The translations under genes and the position numbers were made by a program. Shown piece by piece: positions 5,395 through 13,603 of a stretch of 27,820 nucleotides of DNA. The stretch is taken from positions 1 through 27,820 of the forward strand of contig CAZEXL010000018.1 in the NCBI GenBank assembly GCA_964516925.1. The letters run 5' to 3'. The first letter of the stretch is position 1. Every line of letters starts with the position of its first letter. The DNA comes from CAG-552 sp964516925. Lineage in GTDB: Bacteria > Bacillota > Clostridia > Christensenellales > Pumilibacteraceae. The notes below the pieces were generated by a model. That model saw only the letters and a list, made by a program, of their open reading frames with translations, had not been told where the DNA came from and searched no databases.

Positions 5395-6642
5395 ATGAGT
5401 AAACTTACCAACCTTTTAGAAAGTGACGTTAAAATTGTTGAGAAAAAGAAATTTATCTTTTTGCTTCCCGTTGCGATAGTAGTTTTGGCAATCATAATGG
5501 GCGTTGTTTTTCATTTTGCTTCAGGTTCGGCTTTTAATCTTGGAATGGATTTTGTCGGAGGATACACGATTAACGTTGATGTCGGTGCAAATCTTACGGA
5601 GGATAACAAAGACGAATATAAGTCCAGAGTTACCGATTTGGTAGAAGGCTATGCCGACGATCAAGGCGATTCCTACGGAATTAAAGTTTCTCAAATACTT
5701 GTTTCCGGAACGGGTGACGACACTGCTTTGCAGGTTAGATTTAAGTCTGTTGCCGATGATGAAACTATGGAAGTTATTGTAGACGGCATAATAGAGGATA
5801 TTAAGGCTGAGGTAACGGTAATTCGACCGTCTATCAGTATCGATGGCAGCACGGTAACGGCCACTTATGCTTTGCCGCTTGATTCGCTACACAACGAAGT
5901 TAGTGATGTGTTTGCACACTTAGAAGGCGCTTCAGGTTTAACCTTTGGCGAACAATTTTCTAAAGCCGTAACCTTTACTTATTCCGGTAGCTTAACTGAA
6001 AGTGCTCTTGCTTCTGCATTGGCAATTCAAGACGCATTTGCCGCAAACGTTTATGACAGCGGTAAAGTCGGTGCAGTAGTAAGCCAAGATTTGTTATATA
6101 ATGCATTATCGGCAATTATCGTCGCTCTTGTCGTAATGCTTATTTATATCGCAATTCGATTCGAAGTTAAAAGCGGTATATCTGCAATCGTTGCACTAAT
6201 GCACGACCTTATTATAATGTGCTCGTTTATGACAATTTTCCACATTGAAATTAATAGCACTTACATTGCCGCGCTTATTACGATTTTGGGCTATTCGATT
6301 AATAATACTATAATATTATTTGACAGAATAAGAAGCAACGTAAAAATTAATCCTAAGTGGGACGTTAATACGTTAGCTAATAATTCTATCACTCATAGTT
6401 TATTAAGATGTATGAACACTACGATTACTACCGTTATTATGATCGGTGCCGTTGCTGTCGTTTGTGCTATTGCATCGATATTCAATCCTGATTTGTATCA
6501 AATGGTTACCTTCTCATTGCCTATAATCGTAGGACTTTTAGCAGGTTTCTATTCGGCGCTATTCGTTGCTCCATCCGTATGGGTAACGTTAAGCCGCGAC
6601 AAAACCGCAAAAACAAAGACGGCTGTTACGGAAGCTAAATAA
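5395..6642 (+). CDS. secF: protein translocase subunit SecF
   Basis: A 415-residue partner of SecD. A membrane helix at about 20-41 leads to 'NLGMDFVGGYTINV' (48-61), the SecF signature. A long extracytoplasmic region (about 62-230) and five C-terminal helices follow, with GYSINNTIILFDRIR (299-313) in the TM4-5 region and Arg338 in LLRCMNTT. In the usual motif GYSINDT the Asp corresponds to the proton-pathway Asp of Thermus SecDF; here residue 304 is Asn (codon AAT at 6304-6306). GGAGG lies in the last codons of secD, only 2 nt separate the genes, and they are surely co-translated. A strong terminator follows. The extracytoplasmic region is longer than in minimal SecF proteins. Confidence 0.96.
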   Translation: MSKLTNLLESDVKIVEKKKFIFLLPVAIVVLAIIMGVVFHFASGSAFNLGMDFVGGYTINVDVGANLTEDNKDEYKSRVTDLVEGYADDQGDSYGIKVSQILVSGTGDDTALQVRFKSVADDETMEVIVDGIIEDIKAEVTVIRPSISIDGSTVTATYALPLDSLHNEVSDVFAHLEGASGLTFGEQFSKAVTFTYSGSLTESALASALAIQDAFAANVYDSGKVGAVVSQDLLYNALSAIIVALVVMLIYIAIRFEVKSGISAIVALMHDLIIMCSFMTIFHIEINSTYIAALITILGYSINNTIILFDRIRSNVKINPKWDVNTLANNSITHSLLRCMNTTITTVIMIGAVAVVCAIASIFNPDLYQMVTFSLPIIVGLLAGFYSALFVAPSVWVTLSRDKTAKTKTAVTEAK

Positions 6643-6660
6643 TTTTATAACGGCGTAAAT

Positions 6661-6689
6661 GAGCTTCCTTTTTGGAAGCTCGTTTTTTT
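6661..6689 (+). terminator. intrinsic terminator of secDF
   Basis: Perfect 8-bp stem GAGCTTCC (6661-6668) and GGAAGCTC (6674-6681), loop TTTTT, then G and seven T residues (6683-6689). The recJ ATG lies only 10 nt further on. Confidence 0.85.
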
Positions 6690-6698
6690 AGGGTAGAT

Positions 6699-9077
6699 AT
6701 GAATTTAAAGCTTGTAAAAAAGAATGATTGTGTTATTGATATCGCCGAAGTTGGCAAATTAAGCGACAAGCTTAACTTGCCCGCTAAATTTATCGAGCTT
6801 TTGTTTAACCGAGGAATATCTAACGAAGAAGCTATTAAAAAATTTCTGTATCCCAACGAAAATAATTTTTATGATCCTTTTCTTATGAAAGGAATGGATC
6901 TTGCGGTAGATCGATTAAATAAAGCAATAAAAAACAACGAGCGAATTGTCGTTTACGGCGATTATGACGTGGACGGCGTTTGTGCGTCTGCAATTTTGTC
7001 GCTTTATTTAGCGGAGCAAGGTGTGGAAGTATATACGCATATTCCAAGTCGAATAAACGAAGGATATGGTCTTAATACCGAATCTATAGAAAAAATTATA
7101 GAAAAGTGCTCGCCTGATATTATTCTAACATGTGACTGCGGTATTTCGGGATACAAAGAGGTAGAAGAAGCACAGGATTTGGGCGTAGAGGTTATTGTTA
7201 CGGATCATCATGAAGTTTCCGACGTTATTCCCGACTGTATCGTCGTTAATCCGCATCAAAACGGCTGTGAGTATCCGTTCGAATATTTGTGCGGCGCGGG
7301 TGTCGTTCTTAAGTTAGTGGAAGCGATGGGCGGCAGAAAAGAGGCAAGTAAATATTGGGAACTTGCCGCAATAGCAACAATTGCCGATCTCGTTCCGCTG
7401 GTGGACGAAAACAGATTAATAGTGCAACTAGGACTTACTAAAGTAAGCTCGATTAAGAATTTGGGGCTTAAAGCGTTGCTATTAAGCCAAAAAATCAACG
7501 ATAGCATTACAAGCTCGGATATTGCTTTTAAAATTGCGCCTCGAATCAACGCGGCGGGAAGAATGGGTGACGCATATAACGCGTTTGAACTTTTAACCTC
7601 CGATGACTCTGTTAAGATTGCCAAGTTGATTGAAAGCATAAATGAAGATAATAATAAAAGAAAAAACGTTTGCGCTAAACTTTACGACGAAGCATTAGAA
7701 GATATTAAAGATGAAAATATAATTGATAGACGTTGTATCATTCTTAGTCATCCTTCGTGGGAAAAGGGTATTACGGGTATCGTTGCAGCGCGTCTTTCAG
7801 GGGAGTTTAATAGGCCGTCGTTTATATTGGTTAAATCCGGCAATGCTTATAAGGGAACGGCGCGCAGTATACCTAAAATAAATATTTATAATTTGCTGTC
7901 CGAATGTTCCGACCTTTTGATCGAGTATGGCGGGCACAGCCAAGCTGCCGGTTTTTCTATAGAACCGGAAAAAATATCGGCGTTTAAGGAGCGTGTAACC
8001 GAGTATCTTAAGCAATTTCCGCGCGAATTTTTTGAGCCGACGCTTGCATATGATATTGAAATGACCGAAAAAGACATTAGTCAAAAATTAATTATTTGTC
8101 TTGATTTACTTGAACCGACGGGAAACAGTAATACAAAACCATATTTTAAATTCACGGAAGAAAAGGTTAAAGTTCAACCTTGCAAGACAAATATATTGCA
8201 TACGCAAATTACGTTGCCGGATAATTTTCAAGTTTTTGCTTTTAATAATTACAATAAAAATCATTTTTTGACGACGGACGGTTCGAAGGATTTTGTTGTT
8301 GAATTGCAAACGAGTTCATTTAACGGCAAAGAGTACGTTCGCGGAATATTAAGAGGTATTGCAATTGAAAAGCTTACTTTTAGCAATGAAGTTGCTATCG
8401 CTAATTTCATTAGGATGTCGGCTTTAACACAAGATTGCGCTCCGAAATATATAACTTATGAAAAGAATGAACTTAGCGATATTATAGGCGATAGTATATA
8501 CGGCACGTTAGTTGTTTGTGGTTGCAAAAAAACTTACGAGGAATTTTTGTCAGATTACAAAGGCAACGGAATAATTTTACACGATTTTATGTTCAGTTCG
8601 TTAAGCAATAACTATAGTCGTATTATCGTTTCTCCTGATTTAAGTGAAGGCGCAAATCTTTACGGTTACGAAAAAGTTGTGTTTTTAGATCCTCCGATTA
8701 ACCCGGCTGTTGTGTCTTTTATTAATTCAAATTGCAAAGCAACTGTCTATCTTCCGAAAGAAAATACGCATAACGTTTTACAGGACGTTTCGTTAGAGCG
8801 ATCTGTTTTTGCATATTATTATGACGCGTTTAAGCGTTTTAAAGACGTGAAATCTGCGACAATATGGGGATATTATAAAACGCTCGCTTCAAGAATTAAT
8901 ATTAGTTTAAAACAATTTGTAACGTGTATGCTGGTTTTTGTCGATATGGGATTTATAACTATTCCGAGCGGTGACTTTTGTATTAAGTTCAATAATGCGG
9001 TTAAAGCAGACTTGAGTAGTTCGACGTTATATAATTTATTTGCAAAATATAAGGAAAAGTATGGACGCAGTAATTGA
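6699..9077 (+). CDS. recJ: single-stranded-DNA-specific exonuclease RecJ
   Basis: RecJ degrades single-stranded DNA 5' to 3' in recombination and mismatch repair. The 792-residue protein has the DHH phosphoesterase motifs in order: VYGDYDVDG (85-93), TCDCGIS (144-150), VTDHHEV (167-173, the DHH motif), CGAGVVLKL (198-206) and RINAAGRM (282-289). The DHHA1 domain follows with WEKGITGIVAARL and IEYGGHSQAAGFS, then a C-terminal region as in Bacillus RecJ (about 786 residues). The ATG at 6699 is chosen because an upstream in-frame TTG (6672) lies in the terminator stem. AGGG/GGTAG just before it is a weak binding site. The start is so close to the secF terminator that no promoter fits between; it overlaps relA by 17 nt. 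Confidence 0.95.
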   Translation: MNLKLVKKNDCVIDIAEVGKLSDKLNLPAKFIELLFNRGISNEEAIKKFLYPNENNFYDPFLMKGMDLAVDRLNKAIKNNERIVVYGDYDVDGVCASAILSLYLAEQGVEVYTHIPSRINEGYGLNTESIEKIIEKCSPDIILTCDCGISGYKEVEEAQDLGVEVIVTDHHEVSDVIPDCIVVNPHQNGCEYPFEYLCGAGVVLKLVEAMGGRKEASKYWELAAIATIADLVPLVDENRLIVQLGLTKVSSIKNLGLKALLLSQKINDSITSSDIAFKIAPRINAAGRMGDAYNAFELLTSDDSVKIAKLIESINEDNNKRKNVCAKLYDEALEDIKDENIIDRRCIILSHPSWEKGITGIVAARLSGEFNRPSFILVKSGNAYKGTARSIPKINIYNLLSECSDLLIEYGGHSQAAGFSIEPEKISAFKERVTEYLKQFPREFFEPTLAYDIEMTEKDISQKLIICLDLLEPTGNSNTKPYFKFTEEKVKVQPCKTNILHTQITLPDNFQVFAFNNYNKNHFLTTDGSKDFVVELQTSSFNGKEYVRGILRGIAIEKLTFSNEVAIANFIRMSALTQDCAPKYITYEKNELSDIIGDSIYGTLVVCGCKKTYEEFLSDYKGNGIILHDFMFSSLSNNYSRIIVSPDLSEGANLYGYEKVVFLDPPINPAVVSFINSNCKATVYLPKENTHNVLQDVSLERSVFAYYYDAFKRFKDVKSATIWGYYKTLASRINISLKQFVTCMLVFVDMGFITIPSGDFCIKFNNAVKADLSSSTLYNLFAKYKEKYGRSN

Positions 9078-11187
9078 AAAAATTAAATCTAATTATCGGC
9101 TTGTTTACAACGAGCAACAAGTAGAGTTGCTCGATAAAGTAATAGATTATGCCGAAAAGAAGCATCGCGGTCAATTTAGACAAAACGGCGAGCCGTACAT
9201 TTATCATCCTATCGAGGTTGCCAATATTTTACTTGCGCTTGGCTTGGATTATGCTACGATCGGGGCAGCCTTTTTGCACGATACCATAGAAGATACCGAT
9301 GCTACCGAAGATGAAATATATTCGTTGTTCGGGGAAGAAATCGCAGAACTTGTTATGGGTGTAACAAAGCTTGCAAAGTACATTTTTAAGTCAAAAGAAG
9401 AAGAACAAGCAGAAAACTTTCGCAGGATGTATTTTGCTATGGCAAAAGATATTCGTGTTATTCTCATTAAACTTGCCGACAGATTGCATAACATGCGTAC
9501 TATTTCCTCGAAACGCCATGATAGGCAAATCGCTATAGCCACGGAAACTCTTGAAATTTATTCGCCACTTGCGTCAAGATTGGGACTTAGCTATATCAAA
9601 TGCGAATTAGAGGATTTGTGCTTTAAAGTTCTTTATCCTGAAGAATACGACAAACTTGTGAGGGAAATTCCTCTTAAGCGCGCAGAACGTCAGGGGCTTA
9701 TAAATTTATTGTGCGCTAAGCTACAAAATATTCTTAGTGAGCTTAATATAGTTGGCGAAGTAAGCGGTAGACCTAAACATTATTATAGCATTTATAAAAA
9801 AATGCAAAAACAACACAAATCGTTTGAGCAAATCTACGATCTTACCGCCGTACGGGTTATCGTTCCTACGATAAAAGATTGTTATGAAGTTTTGGGCATG
9901 ATTCATACTCTATGGAAGCCTATGCCCGGAAGATTTAAAGATTATATATCGGTGCCGAAACAAAATAACTATCAATCGTTGCATACTACGGTAATGACTT
10001 CGTTCGGTATGCCGTTTGAAATCCAAATTCGCACTTTCGAGATGCACAAAATTGCCGAATACGGAATTGCCGCTCATTGGTTATATAAAGAAAATTCAAG
10101 GAATCAAGACGAAATGGATCGTAAACTTGAATGGCTTCGAGGCGTGATGGACGTTCAAAACGACAGCGTTTCGCCACAAGAGTTTTATCAATCTTTAAAA
10201 GTTGACCTTCATAGCGGAATGGTGTACGTTTTTACGCCAAAGGGGGATGTAGTTGTTTTGCCCGATGGCTCGACACCTATAGATTTTGCATATAGCGTTC
10301 ATACTCAAGTGGGCAATACGTGCGTTGGAGCAAAAATCGACAATAAGGAAGTGCCGCTTGAAACTAAATTGGCAACGGGTGATTACGTGGAGATTTTGAC
10401 TTCGGAAAATTCTAAAGGACCTAGCCGCGATTGGTTAAGGATAGTCAAAACAACGTTGGCAAAGTCTAAAATTAAAGCCTACTTTAAAAAAGAAATTAAT
10501 GAAGAAAACATAGCTCTGGGCAAAGAAATGCTCGCAAAAGAAGCGTTGTCGCGCGGATATAATTTAGATTCGCTTTTGGAAAAAAAGTGGCTTGACGTGG
10601 TAATGAAAAGGTATTCTTTTTCTTCGATGGATGATCTTTATGCTTCGATCGGTTATGGCGGATATACCGTTAATCAAATACTTTCTAAACTTATTGATTT
10701 TTATCGAAAAGATGCGAAACTTAAAGCCGAAGCTAAGGAAAACGGGAGTAGTGGGGATATAATAGTGCACGGATATGAAAATGAACCGATACGCGTGGCA
10801 AAATGTTGCAATCCCGTTCCCGGCGACGAGATAGTTGCTTACGTTTCGGAAGCTAACGGTATCTCGATTCATCGAAAAGAGTGCATGAATTTAAAAATAC
10901 TGGAAGGCGATAAATTGGTCGAAGCGCATTGGGGTAGAAGAATTTCTTCACAATACGTAATAGCCTTAAAAATCGAAACGCGAAATACGGCAGGTTTATT
11001 GGCTGAAATTACAAAATACGTTTATGATTTAAAGCTTTCTATAGCTCATCTTAATGCACGCGTCGATAAACACAATAACGGAATTATAGATATTTCCATA
11101 AGTGCAAACAATATGGAAGAAATAGAAAACCTTAAAAAGAAATTTAGTTCTATAAAAGACGTTGATAAGGTTTATAGGTACGAATAA
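9061..11187 (+). CDS. relA: bifunctional (p)ppGpp synthetase/hydrolase (Rel)
   Basis: A 708-residue RelA/SpoT homologue controlling the stringent alarmone. The HD hydrolase domain is intact: YHPIEVA (48-54), HDTIED (73-78) and LADRLHNMRT (138-147). The synthetase domain has SGRPKHYYSIYKKM (235-248), DLTAVRVIV (260-268), GRFKDYIS (290-297) and EIQIRT (320-325). The TGS domain spans about 388-448 (VYVFTPKGDVV), a CC motif region lies at 579-608 (KCCNPVPGDE), and a C-terminal ACT domain covers about 633-705. All parts of a long Rel are present, so both activities are expected. The ATG at 9061 lies inside the end of recJ with AAGGAAAAG upstream. The stop overlaps the next ATG (TAATG). The apt and dtd genes often found around recJ-relA in Firmicutes are absent. 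Confidence 0.96.
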   Translation: MDAVIEKIKSNYRLVYNEQQVELLDKVIDYAEKKHRGQFRQNGEPYIYHPIEVANILLALGLDYATIGAAFLHDTIEDTDATEDEIYSLFGEEIAELVMGVTKLAKYIFKSKEEEQAENFRRMYFAMAKDIRVILIKLADRLHNMRTISSKRHDRQIAIATETLEIYSPLASRLGLSYIKCELEDLCFKVLYPEEYDKLVREIPLKRAERQGLINLLCAKLQNILSELNIVGEVSGRPKHYYSIYKKMQKQHKSFEQIYDLTAVRVIVPTIKDCYEVLGMIHTLWKPMPGRFKDYISVPKQNNYQSLHTTVMTSFGMPFEIQIRTFEMHKIAEYGIAAHWLYKENSRNQDEMDRKLEWLRGVMDVQNDSVSPQEFYQSLKVDLHSGMVYVFTPKGDVVVLPDGSTPIDFAYSVHTQVGNTCVGAKIDNKEVPLETKLATGDYVEILTSENSKGPSRDWLRIVKTTLAKSKIKAYFKKEINEENIALGKEMLAKEALSRGYNLDSLLEKKWLDVVMKRYSFSSMDDLYASIGYGGYTVNQILSKLIDFYRKDAKLKAEAKENGSSGDIIVHGYENEPIRVAKCCNPVPGDEIVAYVSEANGISIHRKECMNLKILEGDKLVEAHWGRRISSQYVIALKIETRNTAGLLAEITKYVYDLKLSIAHLNARVDKHNNGIIDISISANNMEEIENLKKKFSSIKDVDKVYRYE

Positions 11188-11792
11188 TGATTATTCATAA
11201 ATTAGTCTTAGGATCTCTTGAAACAAATACGTATCTGCTTGAATTCGATAAACAAATTTTTGTAATTGATCCTGCGGCGGAACCACAAGAAATTATTAAT
11301 GAAGCCAAAAAACTTTGCAAGCCGATTTCATGCGTATTGCTTACGCACGGACATTTTGATCATTGCAACGCGGCTAAAGAATTGCAGGATATCAGCGTAA
11401 AAATTTACATGTCTGAAACCGACCATGCGATGATTAAATGCGGACTTGATTTGGCGAAATATGCAAACATAAAGTTCAATATTTTTGAACCTAACGGATA
11501 TTTAAGCGAAGGTAAGTGTAGTATAAACGGAATTGAGTTTTTTGTAATTGAAACTCCGGGACATACCGCGGGCGGATTAACTTTTGTGTTTGGCGACGAT
11601 GTTTTTTGTGGCGATACATTATTTAAAATGAGTATAGGAAGGACCGATTTGCCGACAGGTGACTATAATAAAATAATCGATTCTGTAAAAAAAATATTTA
11701 GTTTAGGCGAAAAAAACGTTTTCCCCGGACATGGTAATATTACGTCGATAAAATTTGAAGAGGCTAACAATCCGTATGTTAAAGCTAAGTAG
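11187..11792 (+). CDS. metallo-beta-lactamase-fold hydrolase (glyoxalase II-like)
   Basis: A 201-residue metallo-hydrolase. The zinc-binding motif THGHFDH gives His54, His56, Asp58 and His59; further ligands are His126 (GHTAGG), Asp143 (GDTLF) and His182 (FPGHG). The segment LFKMSIGRTDLPTG (145-158) is typical of the small YcbL/GloB-like group. The substrate cannot be read from sequence; glyoxalase II-like thioester hydrolysis is the usual annotation. The protein lacks the C-terminal helical domain of true hydroxyacylglutathione hydrolases. It is translationally coupled to relA (TAATG overlap) and overlaps hemZ by 17 nt, an arrangement common in clostridial relA neighbourhoods. Confidence 0.88.
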   Translation: MIIHKLVLGSLETNTYLLEFDKQIFVIDPAAEPQEIINEAKKLCKPISCVLLTHGHFDHCNAAKELQDISVKIYMSETDHAMIKCGLDLAKYANIKFNIFEPNGYLSEGKCSINGIEFFVIETPGHTAGGLTFVFGDDVFCGDTLFKMSIGRTDLPTGDYNKIIDSVKKIFSLGEKNVFPGHGNITSIKFEEANNPYVKAK

Positions 11793-13119
11793 TGATTACT
11801 CTATCGAAAGTGAGCTCCTTGAAGTATGTAATTTGTTTTTTGACGTTGCGACGTCCGAATTGATTATAGATTGTTGTTTTATGTCGGGCGCTCCTTATAT
11901 ATGTATTAACGGAAAATATTTTTACATTGATTTAAATACACGGCCTGTACGTGATAGATTTTCTCGTATGTGTAAAACGGCTCTTTACAAAACTCTTTCC
12001 GATTATACGGGGCAATCTTTTTCATGGGGTGCGCTTACGGGCGTAAGGCCTACAAAACTCGGTTATGAAATAAAAAACACAGGCGAAGCGATTGTCGACG
12101 GGCTTATGAAATATCAAGTTTCGCGTTCGAAAGCCGAGTTGGTAGAAAGAATTATTAATAATCAAAAAGGTTATAGTCCGTCTGTAAAAAAGATTAATTT
12201 TTACATTCACGTTCCTTTTTGTGTTTCCAGATGTAATTATTGTTCATTTGTTTCTTTACCGACAAAAAATAACGAAAAACTTATGCGGACCTATGTTGAA
12301 TACCTTATAAAAGAGATTCGACAAGGCGTTTATCAGCTTGAACGTTGCAATTATGACGTAGATTCGATTTATATCGGGGGCGGAACGCCTACCGCATTAA
12401 ATGAAGAGCTTTTGAACGATCTTCTTGATTCTGTTCCGTATAAAAACATCGAATATACGGTTGAAGCGGGTCGTCCGGATACCATTACGGAAGAAAAAAT
12501 CGATATAATGAAGCAACATGGGGTAACAAGGTTAAGCATAAATCCTCAAAGTTTTTCGGATAAAACGCTATCGATAATAGGTAGATCTCATACGTCACAA
12601 GATATTATAGACGCATACAACAAATGCAAAGGCAAGTTTGCTATTAATATGGATTTAATTGCAGGGCTTACGGGTGAAGATATAACCGATTTTAATTATA
12701 CTTTAACAAAAACTCTCGAACTTCGTCCTGAAAATATTACGGTGCATACGTTATCTAAAAAGAATGGCTCGATATTAAAAAATGAAGATATTTTAGAAGG
12801 AAAAAACATTGCGCAGATGATCGAAAGAGCGTATTCTTTCATTACAAAAGACGGATACGAACCTTATTATTTGTATCGTCAAAAAAACATGATAGATAAT
12901 CTTGAAAACATCGGGTATGCTTTGCCGGGAACGTTTTGTGTAAATAACATAACCACTATGGAGGAATTTTATTCGGTGTTTGCCTGCGGCGCGGGAGCGA
13001 TTAGCAAACGATTGTTTGAAGGGAATCGTATAGAGCGATTTGCAAACGTTAGGGACGTAAGACTCTATATAGAACAATTTGAAGAAAGGCTAGAAAAAAA
13101 GACAAAATTTTTTTCATAA
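11776..13119 (+). CDS. hemZ: HemZ-type radical SAM coproporphyrinogen dehydrogenase-like protein
   Basis: A 447-residue HemN/HemW-related protein. Residues 1-135 form the HemZ-type N-terminal region (with GVRPTKLGYE at 89-98). The radical SAM motif CVSRCNYC uses Cys149, Cys153 and Cys156, after HVPF. YIGGGTPTAL, VEAGRPDT and TRLSINPQSF follow, and then the HemZ-like C-terminus with YRQKNM and ACGAGAIS. The family is annotated as oxygen-independent coproporphyrinogen III oxidase, but this activity is not proven for clostridial HemZ and no other haem gene is in the window. The ATG at 11776 overlaps the MBL gene by 17 nt; GAAGAGG is 12 nt upstream. It ends the recJ-relA run. Confidence 0.88.
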   Translation: MLKLSSDYSIESELLEVCNLFFDVATSELIIDCCFMSGAPYICINGKYFYIDLNTRPVRDRFSRMCKTALYKTLSDYTGQSFSWGALTGVRPTKLGYEIKNTGEAIVDGLMKYQVSRSKAELVERIINNQKGYSPSVKKINFYIHVPFCVSRCNYCSFVSLPTKNNEKLMRTYVEYLIKEIRQGVYQLERCNYDVDSIYIGGGTPTALNEELLNDLLDSVPYKNIEYTVEAGRPDTITEEKIDIMKQHGVTRLSINPQSFSDKTLSIIGRSHTSQDIIDAYNKCKGKFAINMDLIAGLTGEDITDFNYTLTKTLELRPENITVHTLSKKNGSILKNEDILEGKNIAQMIERAYSFITKDGYEPYYLYRQKNMIDNLENIGYALPGTFCVNNITTMEEFYSVFACGAGAISKRLFEGNRIERFANVRDVRLYIEQFEERLEKKTKFFS

Positions 13120-13133
13120 GTACATAAATTAAG

Positions 13134-13162
13134 TTTACAACCGTTTTGCATTGTGGTATAAT
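13134..13162 (+). promoter_or_regulatory. promoter of rpsO
   Basis: -35 TTTACA at 13134-13139, 17-nt spacer and -10 TATAAT at 13157-13162 with a preceding TG (extended -10). The predicted start near 13169 falls at the first arm of the leader fold, so the true start may be a few bases earlier or the outer helix may be shortened. Confidence 0.75.
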
Positions 13163-13166
13163 AACG

Positions 13167-13216
13167 AAGTAGTACCTTATTCTATAGGTTTTTACGATTT
13201 GTCGACGTAGTTACTT
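13167..13216 (+). promoter_or_regulatory. three-way-junction leader of rpsO, candidate S15 autoregulatory site
   Basis: Three helices meet without gaps. P1 is 13167-13173 with 13210-13216 (five Watson-Crick pairs plus two G-U). P2 is 13174-13179 with 13183-13189, with one bulged T. P3 is 13193-13196 with 13206-13209, separated from P2 by three T residues. Ribosomal protein S15 binds a three-way junction in 16S rRNA, and several bacteria use similar junctions in the rpsO leader for feedback. The function here is inferred; the helices are short and AT-rich. Confidence 0.4.
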
Positions 13217-13251
13217 AAGTTTAAGGCGAATATTTTTTGGAGGACATAAAA

Positions 13252-13515
13252 ATGGACAAGAACACTAAACAAGAGATCATTGCAAAGTTTGCTACGCATG
13301 AAGGCGATACCGGTAGCCCGGAAGTGCAGATTGCATTGCTTACTTACAGAATTAATCATTTGACTGAGCATCTTAAAGTTCATCATAAGGATCATCATTC
13401 CAGACGCGGTTTGTTGCAAATGGTAGGTACTCGTAGAAGCCTTTTGAATTATCTTAAAGATCTTGACATCGAAAGATATCGTAACATCTTGGCTCAGTTG
13501 GAAATCAGAAAATAA
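13252..13515 (+). CDS. rpsO: 30S ribosomal protein S15
   Basis: An 87-residue protein matching S15 over its whole length, including TGSPEVQIALLTYRIN (about 21-36), HLKVHHKDHHSRRGLL and RRSLLNYL. S15 binds the central domain of 16S rRNA early in 30S assembly. The ATG at 13252 follows GGAGG (13239-13243) by 8 nt; an in-frame TTG at 13237 overlaps that site and is rejected. The gene has its own promoter and a structured leader, and pnp follows as in most Firmicutes. Confidence 0.98.
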   Translation: MDKNTKQEIIAKFATHEGDTGSPEVQIALLTYRINHLTEHLKVHHKDHHSRRGLLQMVGTRRSLLNYLKDLDIERYRNILAQLEIRK

Positions 13516-13521
13516 GAAGAT

Positions 13522-13555
13522 ATTAGGGGGAGCTGTTATGCGCCCCTAATCTTTT
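13522..13555 (+). terminator. terminator between rpsO and pnp
   Basis: ATTAGGGG (13522-13529) pairs with CCCCTAAT (13543-13550) around a 13-nt loop and is followed by CTTTTATT. It probably ends part of the rpsO transcripts while letting others continue into pnp. Confidence 0.75.
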
Positions 13556-13560
13556 ATTAT

Positions 13561-13573
13561 GGCGAATTTCGCC
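13561..13573 (+). promoter_or_regulatory. small hairpin in the pnp leader
   Basis: GGCGA/TCGCC stem with an ATT loop, lying between the rpsO terminator and the pnp start. In other bacteria a stem in this position is an RNase cleavage site used in pnp autocontrol. Here that is only suggested by position. Confidence 0.3.
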
Positions 13574-13603
13574 GTGTGAATATTTTTAGGAGACTTTTGG
13601 AGA

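Noticed and set aside
6672..6698. TTG start extending RecJ
   Set aside because: It lies in the stem of the secF terminator.
13094..13115. A-run and T-run at the end of hemZ resembling a terminator
   Set aside because: It lies within the coding sequence, and the stem would contain only A-T pairs.
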